From: Chloroflexota bacterium
GTDB lineage: Bacteria; Chloroflexota; Limnocylindria; P2-11E
Direction: 5' to 3'
Length of the DNA stretch: 41,702 bases
NCBI GenBank assembly: GCA_005880575.1
Contig: VBIZ01000105.1
Location: forward strand, 1 to 41,702
Position numbers and translations under genes: made by a program. Position 1 is the first letter of the stretch. Every line of letters starts with the position of its first letter. Positions 33,557 to 41,702 of this stretch are shown piece by piece. The notes beneath the pieces are model-generated. The model was not told where the DNA came from. It saw only the letters and a program-made list of their open reading frames with translations, and did no database searches.

Positions 33557-34054
33557 ATGCCATCTCAGAAGACCGCGCCGCCGCCGGAGCCGGAGCGGCA
33601 GGTCCAGCTCGCCGACAACCGCAAGGCGCGCTTCGACTATCAGATCGAGAATCGGCTCGAGGCGGGCATCGCGCTGCGCGGCACCGAGATCAAATCGCTG
33701 CGCGCGGGTCATGCCAACCTGCGCGACGGATACGCGCGGGTCGAGAACGGAGAGGTGTGGCTGCGCAACGTCCACATCGCCCCGTGGGCCAATTCGGCGT
33801 ACGAGAATCACGACCCGCTGCGGCCGCGCAAGCTCCTCCTGCACAAAGACGAGATCGGTCAGCTCGTCGGCACGATCGCCCAGAAGGGGTACACCCTCGT
33901 CCCGCTGCGGATGTACATCAAACACGGCCGGGCCAAGGTCGAGCTCGGGGTCGCGCGCGGGCGCAAGCGCTTAGACAAACGACAGGTCATCAAGGAACGC
34001 GAGGCCACGCGCGAGATGGACGCGGCGATCCGCCGGCGAGTCGGCCGAGGCTAG
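33557..34054 (+). CDS. smpB: SsrA-binding protein
   Basis: LADNRKARFDYQIENRLEAGIALRGTEIKSLRAGHANLRDGYARVENGEVWLRNVHIAPW; ATG at 33557 fits the conserved N-terminus. Confidence 0.96.
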   Translation: MPSQKTAPPPEPERQVQLADNRKARFDYQIENRLEAGIALRGTEIKSLRAGHANLRDGYARVENGEVWLRNVHIAPWANSAYENHDPLRPRKLLLHKDEIGQLVGTIAQKGYTLVPLRMYIKHGRAKVELGVARGRKRLDKRQVIKEREATREMDAAIRRRVGRG

Positions 34055-34060
34055 TCGGGG

Positions 34061-36076
34061 CTATCCGGCGGGTTGGAGCACGGGGAGCTTCGCGCGAGCG
34101 GCGGCGTCCACCCCGACAGCGTCGGCGAACTGGCTCTGGTAGAGGCCGTAGTAGAAGCCCTGCCTCCGGAGGAGCTCGGCGTGATCGCCCTGCTCAACGA
34201 TCCGGCCACCATCCATGACGACGATCACGTCGGCGTTCCGGATCGTCGAGAGGCGGTGCGCGATGACGAAGGAAGTGCGGCCGCGGCGCAGACGCGCCAT
34301 GGCCTGTTGGATCAGCACCTCGGTGCGCGTGTCGACGTTGCTCGTCGCTTCATCCAGGATGAGGATGCTCGGATCGGCGAGAAACGCGCGGGCGATGGTG
34401 ACGAGCTGCCGCTGGCCCGCCGAGATGTTCGAGGCTTCTTCCTCGAGCGGGGTTTCGTAGCCCTCCGGAAGCGTGCGCACGAACGGATCCACATGGGCCG
34501 CCGTCGCAGCGGCAACGACCTCGTCCATCGAAGCGCCTTCCTTCCCGTAAGCGATGTTGTCGCGGATCGTGCCGGCGAAGAGCCAGCTGTCCTGGAGCAC
34601 CATCCCAAATGCGCGCCGGACCGCATCCCGCGGCAAGTCGCGGGTGTCCGTCCCGTCGAGCCGGATGGCGCCGCCGTCGATGTCGTAGAAGCGCATGAGG
34701 AGATTCACGATCGTGGTCTTTCCGGCGCCGGTCGGTCCGACGATCGCGACGGTCTGGCCGGGGCGCACGTCGAGCGAGAAGTCCTCGATGAGCGGCTTGT
34801 CCGGCAGGTACCGGAAGGAGACTCGGTCGAACTCGACATGGCCGCTCGTCGTCCGGGGCGCTGTCGCGCCCGTACGATCCGGCGTCTCTTCGAGCGCGCC
34901 GAGGAACTCGAAAACGCGCTCCGCGGACGCAAGGCCTGACTGCAGCAGGTTCAGCTGCGAAGCGATCTGCAACAGCGGCATCGTGAACTGGCGCGAATAG
35001 GCGATGAACGCCGTCACGTCACCGAGGCTCATCGCGCCGGATGCGACGCGGTACCCGCCGATGACGGCCACGCCGACGTAGTTCAGGTTCGAGAGGAACT
35101 GCATCGCGGGCTGGATGATCCCGGAGAGGAACTGCGCGCGGAAGCTCGCGCGGTAGAGCCGCTCGTTCTGGTCGTTGAACTGCTGGATCGCGCTGGCGCG
35201 GCGCCCGAAGACCTGAACGAGCGCGTGCCCGCTGTGCATTTGCTCGACGTGCCCGTTGAGGGCGCCGGTCTCGGCCCACTGCGCGATGAACTCTTTCTGC
35301 GAGCGCCCCGCGATCACGATCGTGACGGCGAAAGAGAGCGGAATTGTGATGACCGAGATCAAAGCGAGCAGCGGGCTGATCCACAACATCATCGCGAGGA
35401 CACCGATGACGGTGAGGGCCGATGTCAGCAGCTGAGACAGACCCTGCTGGAGGGTCGTCGCGATGTTGTCGACGTCGTTCGTGACGCGGCTCAGCAGATC
35501 ACCGTGCGCGTGGCTGTCGAAGTACCGGAGCGGCAGCCGCGCAAGCTTCTCCTCGACCTCTCGCCGGAGGCCGTACACGGTCCGCTGCGCGACGCCGGCC
35601 ATGATGTAGGCCTGCGCCCACGCGAGGAGCGACGCAAGGGCGTATACGACCACCGCGAGGGCGAGGATCTGGGCGAGCGCCGCGAAGTCGACGCCCACAC
35701 CGGGCACCGCGTTCGTGGCGGCGAGCATGTCCGCGAGCTGTCCCTGCCCCCGAGCCCGGAGCGACTCGATGACCTGTTCTTTCGGGACGCCGGCGGGAAG
35801 GCTCCTGCCGAGGACTCCATCGAAGATGATGTTCATCGCATTCCCGGTGATCTTCGGGCCGATGACGCTGAAAACGACGCTGAGCGACCCGAGCACGACG
35901 ACGACCGCGAGCACGAGCCGCTCGGCGCGGAGCCGCGACAGCAGCTTCCCCAGCGTGCCGCGGAAGTCCTTGGAGCGCTCGACCGGAGCGCTGAGCCCCA
36001 TGAACGGGCCGCCCCGCTGGCCTGCCTGCGGCCGCCCGCCGGGACCACGACCTTGCGGCCTGCCCATCATCATCAT
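34061..36076 (-). CDS. ABC exporter, fused permease/ATPase (heterodimer subunit)
   Basis: TM domain plus VGPTGAGKTTIVNLLMRF, NISAGQRQLVTIARAFL, LILDEATSNVDTRTE. Confidence 0.95.
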   Translation of the reverse strand: MMMMGRPQGRGPGGRPQAGQRGGPFMGLSAPVERSKDFRGTLGKLLSRLRAERLVLAVVVVLGSLSVVFSVIGPKITGNAMNIIFDGVLGRSLPAGVPKEQVIESLRARGQGQLADMLAATNAVPGVGVDFAALAQILALAVVVYALASLLAWAQAYIMAGVAQRTVYGLRREVEEKLARLPLRYFDSHAHGDLLSRVTNDVDNIATTLQQGLSQLLTSALTVIGVLAMMLWISPLLALISVITIPLSFAVTIVIAGRSQKEFIAQWAETGALNGHVEQMHSGHALVQVFGRRASAIQQFNDQNERLYRASFRAQFLSGIIQPAMQFLSNLNYVGVAVIGGYRVASGAMSLGDVTAFIAYSRQFTMPLLQIASQLNLLQSGLASAERVFEFLGALEETPDRTGATAPRTTSGHVEFDRVSFRYLPDKPLIEDFSLDVRPGQTVAIVGPTGAGKTTIVNLLMRFYDIDGGAIRLDGTDTRDLPRDAVRRAFGMVLQDSWLFAGTIRDNIAYGKEGASMDEVVAAATAAHVDPFVRTLPEGYETPLEEEASNISAGQRQLVTIARAFLADPSILILDEATSNVDTRTEVLIQQAMARLRRGRTSFVIAHRLSTIRNADVIVVMDGGRIVEQGDHAELLRRQGFYYGLYQSQFADAVGVDAAARAKLPVLQPAG

Positions 36077-37803
36077 GCGGCGGCCGCCCCGAGCTGCGAT
36101 TCGACGATCTCGCGGTACTCCGCGCTCGACCGCATGAGCTCGTCGTGCGTGCCGCTCCCCACGACGCGCCCCTGGTCGAGCACGACGATGTGATCGGCGT
36201 GCAAGATCGTGCTCACGCGCTGCGCGACGATGATGACCGTGGCGTCGCCTGTCTCGGCCTTGAGCGCCATGCGCAGCCGCGCGTCTGTGCCGGCGTCGAG
36301 CGCCGAGAAACAGTCGTCGAATAGATAGATGGCCGGGCGTTTCACGATCGCGCGCGCGATCGCGAGCCGCTGGCGCTGCCCGCCCGAAACGTTCGTGCCG
36401 CCCTGGTCGATCGGCGCCTCGAGCTGGCCCGGCATCGCCGCAACGAACTCGCGAGCCTGCGCGATCTCCAGCGCGCGCCAGAGCTCCGCGTCGGTCGCGT
36501 TCTCGTTTCCGAAGCGGAGATTCTGCGCGACCGTGCCCTTGAATAGGTAGGCGGTCTGCGGAACGAGCCCGATCCGCGACCAGAGCCCATCGAGGGCCTG
36601 CTCGCGCACGTCGAGGCCGTCGACGAGCACGACGCCGGACGTGACGTCGAAGCTCCGGGTCACGAGGCTCACGACGGTGCTCTTGCCGGAGCCGGTGCCG
36701 CCGATGATCGCGGTGGTTCGCCCGGGTCGCGCGTCGAACGTCAGACCACGCAGGACGGGCCGCTCACCGTGTGGGTACGCGAAGGTCACGTCGGCGAACG
36801 CGACGAGTCCTGAGAGCTGCTGCGGCGCGAGCGGGCGCAGGGGTTCGGCGATGGACGATGTCGTCTCGAGCACCTCATTGATCCGCTGGGCGCTCGCTTC
36901 CGCGCGCGGGACGAGGATGACCATGAAGACCGCGGTCATCACCGCGAAGAGGATCTGCATGATGTACTGAAGGAACGCGGTCAGGTTGCCGATCGGCATG
37001 TCGCCGCGATCGACGAGCCCGGCACCGAACCACAGGATCGCGACCGTCGACAGGTTCATGATCCCGAGAAGGGCCGGGAACGCCAGGGCGAAGATGCGGT
37101 TCACGCGCAGCGAGGTCGCGGTGAGGTCGGCGTTCGACGTCTCGAAGCGCTCGCCCTCGGATCGAACGCGAATGAACGCCCGCACGACCCGCACGCCGGT
37201 GATCTGCTCCCGGAGCACCTGGGTGATCCGGTCGATCTTCACCTGGACCTGACGGAAGAGCGGCACCGCCCTCCAGAGCAATACGCCGATGACCGCGCCC
37301 ATGAGCGGGACGATCACGACAATGAGCCAGGACAGCGTCGCGTCCTCGCGAAGGGCCATGATGATTCCGCCGATCGCCAGGATCGGCGCGCTCACGAGGA
37401 TGGTGAGCGCGATCTGCAGAAAGAGCTGCACCTGCTGGACATCGTTCGTGTTGCGAGTGATCAGCGATGCCGTCCCGAAGCGGTTCATCTCGCGAGCCGA
37501 GAAGCTCTGCACGCGATCGAAGACCGCGCCGCGGACATCGCGGCCGACGCCCATCGAGGCCTGTGAGGCGAAGTACACCGCAACGATGGCGAAGAGGCCG
37601 AGCAGGAGCGCGATTCCGAGCATGACCGCGCCGATCCGCCAGATGTAGTCGGTATCGCCCTTGGCGACGCCGTTGTTGATGATGTCCGCATTGAGGTTCG
37701 GCAGGTAGAGGTTGCCGACCGATTGGAGAAGTAAGAGCGCGGTCACGATCGCGACCTGCCGCCGATACGGCCCGAGGTGCCTCCGAAGCAGCCTGATCAG
37801 CAC
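36073..37803 (-). CDS. ABC exporter, fused permease/ATPase (heterodimer subunit)
   Basis: GGTGSGKSTVVSLV, NVSGGQRQRLAIARAIV, YLFDDCFSALDAGTD (degenerate Walker B region D-D rather than D-E). Confidence 0.95.
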   Translation of the reverse strand: MLIRLLRRHLGPYRRQVAIVTALLLLQSVGNLYLPNLNADIINNGVAKGDTDYIWRIGAVMLGIALLLGLFAIVAVYFASQASMGVGRDVRGAVFDRVQSFSAREMNRFGTASLITRNTNDVQQVQLFLQIALTILVSAPILAIGGIIMALREDATLSWLIVVIVPLMGAVIGVLLWRAVPLFRQVQVKIDRITQVLREQITGVRVVRAFIRVRSEGERFETSNADLTATSLRVNRIFALAFPALLGIMNLSTVAILWFGAGLVDRGDMPIGNLTAFLQYIMQILFAVMTAVFMVILVPRAEASAQRINEVLETTSSIAEPLRPLAPQQLSGLVAFADVTFAYPHGERPVLRGLTFDARPGRTTAIIGGTGSGKSTVVSLVTRSFDVTSGVVLVDGLDVREQALDGLWSRIGLVPQTAYLFKGTVAQNLRFGNENATDAELWRALEIAQAREFVAAMPGQLEAPIDQGGTNVSGGQRQRLAIARAIVKRPAIYLFDDCFSALDAGTDARLRMALKAETGDATVIIVAQRVSTILHADHIVVLDQGRVVGSGTHDELMRSSAEYREIVESQLGAAAA

Positions 37804-37843
37804 GGCTCGCGACCCCCTGCCGCCGCCTTGGACCTGCCCACGC

Positions 37844-39397
37844 CTAGTCGCCGAACGCCGGCGCGGCCTCCACCTCGGGCTGGCGTCCGCGCGCCGTGTG
37901 ACCGCGCAGCGGGACCTCCTGGAGGAAGAGTGACAGGACGACCGAGAACGAAGCGACGACTGCGGCGATCAGGAAGATGTCGTGCAGCGACGATGCCAAC
38001 GCACTGCGGATCGCGACAAGGACCGGCGCCGGGATTCGCTGCATCACGGCGGGATCGAAGATCGCCTGAGCGTTGCCGTTCGCCGGAAGGGCGCCCACGA
38101 GCTGCGGCGGGATCGAGGCGACGATTCTCTGGGTGAGCTCGTGCGAGAGGACCGCGCCAAGTATCGCGACGCCGACGGTGCTGCCGATGTTCCGCCAGAA
38201 CTGGATCTGGCTGGACACGACGCCCAGATAGCGTTGGTCGACGGCGCTCTGGGTCGCGTTGAGATACAGCGGCATGCCCACGCCGACGCCGAGCCCGATC
38301 AGGACGAGATCGCGCACGACCTCGATCTCCGACGTGCCGACGGTGACCTGCGCCAGCAGGTAGAGCCCGATCGTGAGGATCACAGCGCCGACGGTCCCGA
38401 TGTAGCGGTACCGCCTGATACGGACCATGAGCTGCCCGGTGATGATGCTCGAGACGATGAGGCCGGCCATGAGCGGAGTGATGAGCAGCCCCGAGTTCGT
38501 GGCGGGCATGCCGAGGACGCCCTGGTACACGAGGCCGACGAACAGGATCGCGCCGAACATCGCGAAGCCAAGCAGGAATCCAATGGCGGTCGAGACCGAG
38601 AACGTCGGGTTCTTCCAGAGATCGAAGGGGACGACCGGGTGGTCCGTGCGCCGCTCGACGATGAAGAAGATCGCCCCGAAGACCGCCGCGACGAGCAGGA
38701 GCCCGAGCACCTCCGGAGAGGTGAAGTCGTGGTCGCGTGTGATCGATAGAGCGATGAGCAGGGGCACGAGCGTCCCCGCGAGCGTGAACGCGCCGGCGAA
38801 GTCGATGTCGCGCCACGACGCCGCGTGCCGGACCGACGGAAGCGTGAGGAATACGGCGACGATCGCGGCGATGCCGACGGGGACGTTCACGTAGAAGACC
38901 CAGCGCCAAGTCAGATTGTCGGTGAGATACCCGCCGATGACCGGGCCGACGACCGATGCGATGCCGAAGATGCCGGCGAACACGCCTTGCAGCCTCGCGC
39001 GCTGGGCGGGTGAGTAGAGGTCGCCGATGGTGGCGAACACGCTCGCGAACAGCACGCCGCCGAAGATTCCCTGCAGCGCGCGGAATGCGATGAGCTCCGC
39101 CATGTTCTGCGCCTGACCGCAGAGGGCCGAGGCGACGACGAAGCCGATCATTCCGGCGAGCAGAAACGGCTTGCGACCGAACAGGTCGCCGAGCTTTCCG
39201 GCGATCGGCGTGAGGACCGTCGACGTCACGAGGTACGCCGTGGCCACCCATGCGAAGTAGTCGAGCCCGTTCAGCTCGGCGACGATGCGCGGAAGGGCGG
39301 TTCCGACGATGGTCTGGTCGAGCGCGGCGAGGAACAGCGCGAGCGCCACTCCGACCGTCGCCAGGATCCGTGCGTTCCGTGTCATTTCAGCGGGCAT
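37844..39397 (-). CDS. DHA2-family MFS multidrug transporter (EmrB/QacA-like)
   Basis: LDQTIVGTALPRIVAELNG, GGVLFASVFATIGDLYSPAQRARLQGVFAGIFGIASVVGPVIGGYL. Confidence 0.95.
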   Translation of the reverse strand: MPAEMTRNARILATVGVALALFLAALDQTIVGTALPRIVAELNGLDYFAWVATAYLVTSTVLTPIAGKLGDLFGRKPFLLAGMIGFVVASALCGQAQNMAELIAFRALQGIFGGVLFASVFATIGDLYSPAQRARLQGVFAGIFGIASVVGPVIGGYLTDNLTWRWVFYVNVPVGIAAIVAVFLTLPSVRHAASWRDIDFAGAFTLAGTLVPLLIALSITRDHDFTSPEVLGLLLVAAVFGAIFFIVERRTDHPVVPFDLWKNPTFSVSTAIGFLLGFAMFGAILFVGLVYQGVLGMPATNSGLLITPLMAGLIVSSIITGQLMVRIRRYRYIGTVGAVILTIGLYLLAQVTVGTSEIEVVRDLVLIGLGVGVGMPLYLNATQSAVDQRYLGVVSSQIQFWRNIGSTVGVAILGAVLSHELTQRIVASIPPQLVGALPANGNAQAIFDPAVMQRIPAPVLVAIRSALASSLHDIFLIAAVVASFSVVLSLFLQEVPLRGHTARGRQPEVEAAPAFGD

Positions 39398-39881
39398 TGG
39401 CGGTCTCCTTGGTGATCGCTTCGATTGAATCGTTGAGGTCCGTCAGCGCCACGCGCAGGCGCGCGCGCTTGTCCGCGGGAAGCCTCGCCAGCACGCTGGC
39501 TACACCCCGCTTCATGACCTCGCTGTACCGGTCAAGCTCACGACGCCCTAGGGCGGTCAGCTCGACGAGCACGACACGCCGGTCGGCCGGATCCTCGAGG
39601 CGGCGAACCAGTCCGTCACGGATGAGCGAATCGACGTGCTCGGTCAGCGCGGGCGCGGTCATGGCGCAGCGCTGCGCGAGATCCCCGCTCCGCATCGCGC
39701 GCTCGCGAAGCTGCCACATCACGCCTGCGCGGTTCGCCGACACGTGGCTGTGCTCGCGGCTCGCGGCCGTGGCCATCTTGATGATGCGAAGCGTGCTCAG
39801 AAGAAGCCCCGCGAGCTCGAGGTCCTCGGTCTTTGTGGCGGTGTGGCGGTCGAGGAGCGTCGTCACTGGTTCGGACTCCAA
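39387..39881 (-). CDS. MarR-family transcriptional regulator
   Basis: LRERAMRSGDLAQRCAMTAPALTEHVDSLIRDGLVRRLEDPADRRVVLVELTALG; overlaps the MFS start; probable TTG start. Confidence 0.92.
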   Translation of the reverse strand: MESEPVTTLLDRHTATKTEDLELAGLLLSTLRIIKMATAASREHSHVSANRAGVMWQLRERAMRSGDLAQRCAMTAPALTEHVDSLIRDGLVRRLEDPADRRVVLVELTALGRRELDRYSEVMKRGVASVLARLPADKRARLRVALTDLNDSIEAITKETANAR

Positions 39882-39971
39882 ATAGTTAGGTCACCGAAAT
39901 GTAAGGGGTCCGCAGCAAGGGCACAAGAGGCGCGAGTGTCTCTTCGATCACAGAAGCGGCGGACGTGTGGT

Positions 39972-40268
39972 CTAGCCGGCTCCCGACTCCACGAACGGCT
40001 GCTCGATGTCCGCGGCGAAAAACTTGCGCCCGCCGCAGGTTGGGCACTTCTCGGGTTGGCGCTCGCCGTGCGAGATCGTGCCGCAGGCTTCGCACCGGTA
40101 GTGCTTCTGACCGCCCTTCGCGCGAACGACCGCGGGCGCTTCGGCGAGCAGCTGCCTGATCTGGCCCAGCTCGCTCGCGACGCGCAGAGGCTCGATCCCC
40201 GCTCCGGTTTGATCCGCCTCGACGAGGCGGTTCATCAGAGCGTCGAGCCGCGCGAGCGCTTCTTTCAC
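39972..40268 (-). CDS. Small zinc-ribbon (rubredoxin/rubrerythrin-like C-terminus) protein
   Basis: HYRCEACGTISHGERQPEKCPTCGGRKFF: two CxxC knuckles. Confidence 0.75.
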   Translation of the reverse strand: MKEALARLDALMNRLVEADQTGAGIEPLRVASELGQIRQLLAEAPAVVRAKGGQKHYRCEACGTISHGERQPEKCPTCGGRKFFAADIEQPFVESGAG

Positions 40269-40319
40269 GGTTGCCGGTGAGGATAAGCGGCTCCGGCTCT
40301 GTCTTCACGGCGGGAGAGA

Positions 40320-40853
40320 TCAGGCCGCCCGGTTCACCTTCGTGCGCTCCGCGCTGGCGGCTCGAGAACTGACGAGATACGCGACCGCGCCGATGACGAG
40401 CACGAAGACATAGACCCCCGTTCCCATCGGCGGCACGCCAAGCGCTCGATCGAGCGAATACGCGCCGGGATCCGCAACGCCGTTTATCGCCGCGATCGCA
40501 CCGAGCGTGAATGGGAATTCGATTCCGCCCTTCGTGTTCCAGAAGCCCTTGCCCCAGTGAGCGCGAGCGATGGCCACGCCCATCTGGATAGTCAATGCCG
40601 CAGCGACCACGGGGAGAATGAACCCGACCGCGAACGCGATCCCGCCGGCGAGCTCGGCGAAGGCGGAGACCCACGCCCAGAAGACCGGGGGCCGCAGACC
40701 CATGCGGGTGACGCCCTGCGTCCATCCCGCGAGGCCCGGACCGCCCCAGACACCGAGAACTTTTTGCGCGCCATGGGCCGCGATGACGAGGCCAACCACG
40801 ACACGCACGAGCGCGAGCGCGAGATCGGTGGAGATGACGGATGTGACGACCAT
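40320..40853 (-). CDS. DoxX family membrane protein
   Basis: LALVRVVVGLVIAAHGAQKVLGVWGGPGL ... FAELAGGIAFAVGFILPVVA. Confidence 0.9.
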   Translation of the reverse strand: MVVTSVISTDLALALVRVVVGLVIAAHGAQKVLGVWGGPGLAGWTQGVTRMGLRPPVFWAWVSAFAELAGGIAFAVGFILPVVAAALTIQMGVAIARAHWGKGFWNTKGGIEFPFTLGAIAAINGVADPGAYSLDRALGVPPMGTGVYVFVLVIGAVAYLVSSRAASAERTKVNRAA

Positions 40854-40946
40854 GGAGATCCCTCCTTTTCGTCAGTGCCGCACAACACGTTCCAAACCGC
40901 GGCTATTCCCCGTGTCCGTTTCGCCACTCGCCCGTATCGTGCGAGC

Positions 40947-41321
40947 GTGCGTCTCGACCACGTCGTGATCGCGGTCACCGAGTTCGAGCGTTCGAATGCC
41001 TTCTATCGCGACGTCCTGGGCGCCGAGGTCGTGGAGATCGATGGCCGAGTCGCCTACCGAGTCGGCCCCCAGCAGCTCAACGTGCACGGTCCTGGCGTGC
41101 GGCCGGCGATGGTCGCGCGCACTCCGGTCGCTCCAGGGAACAGCGACCTCTGCTTCGAGTGGGACGGCCCGATTGCCACGGCGGTCGCGCATCTCGAAGC
41201 TCGCGGAATTCGCGTTGAAGCGGGGCCGATGACGCGCGGCGGAGCGAAGGGGCGAGGCACGAGCGTGTATTTCCGCGACCCCGACGGCACGCTGCTCGAG
41301 CTCATCTCGTACGAGGCCTAG
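40947..41321 (+). CDS. VOC/glyoxalase family protein
   Basis: VRLDHVVIAVTEFERSNAFYRDVLGAEVV ... SVYFRDPDGTLLELISYEA; GTG start at 40947 inside the longer ORF. Confidence 0.93.
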   Translation: MRLDHVVIAVTEFERSNAFYRDVLGAEVVEIDGRVAYRVGPQQLNVHGPGVRPAMVARTPVAPGNSDLCFEWDGPIATAVAHLEARGIRVEAGPMTRGGAKGRGTSVYFRDPDGTLLELISYEA

Positions 41322-41689
41322 TCGTGCGCGCCTCGACCGATCCGGCTTGCGAATTCCGGCAGCGCTTTCACGAACGCGGGGATGTCTTTTGGCGCCAGCC
41401 CCGGCGCTCGGCAGAGCACCTGGTCGCGCTGGATCTCCCAGGTGAGCGGAAGGCGCGGCGCCCCATCGACGAGCCACGTCATGAGGCCCAGATCGAGGAG
41501 GGCGGCCGCGAATCCGCGGTCCGGTGAGATCACGCGGTAGCGCGCGTTGAAGTCGCCCCATTCGAGACGCACCGGCTCGCCGTCCGCGCGCTCGTCCAGG
41601 GGCGCAGCACTCGGCTCGACGACGACGTGCGGGCGTTTGCCGTCGACGGACGCGATGGCGCAGCTGAAACGGATAGGTGCCGATCGCAC
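41318..41689 (-). CDS. Hypothetical protein, possibly truncated by the window end
   Basis: ORF 123 aa; ends in the CTAG shared with the convergent VOC gene; N-terminus may extend beyond the window. Confidence 0.55.
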   Translation of the reverse strand: MRSAPIRFSCAIASVDGKRPHVVVEPSAAPLDERADGEPVRLEWGDFNARYRVISPDRGFAAALLDLGLMTWLVDGAPRLPLTWEIQRDQVLCRAPGLAPKDIPAFVKALPEFASRIGRGAHD

Positions 41690-41702
41690 GTCGTGATGGA
41701 GG

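Overview
High-GC bacterial chromosomal window. The phylum is not proven; gene content and T-box style would fit Chloroflexota or an actinobacterial-like lineage. It is densely packed with housekeeping genes: a two-component system, an NHEJ island (LigD, Ku, second ATP ligase), pyrG-fsa, holA/comEC/comEA, leuS, rodA/pbp2/mreD, an AI-2E exporter-like protein, parA-parB-gyrB-thioesterase-gyrA, ftsE-ftsX-M23 peptidase, smpB, a MarR/MFS/ABC-ABC efflux array, and a few small genes. Most striking non-coding signals: (1) the leuS T-box leader (minus strand, about 17770 to 17423) has Stem I with a CUC specifier candidate, the conserved antiterminator T-box sequence and a terminator, but a complete tRNA-Ala(GGC) gene is embedded between the decoding half and the antiterminator half, flanked by GAGAGC/GCTCTC arms that would form a stem with the tRNA at its apex. 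(2) GyrA carries a 157-aa endonuclease-less mini-intein 12 residues upstream of the catalytic Tyr. (3) An apparently independent promoter-hairpin-terminator RNA lies just upstream of smpB; it has a perfect 12-nt complement to the usual 16S 3' end. (4) A near-consensus parS site sits immediately upstream of parA. All calls are from reading the sequence; no searches or folding software were run.
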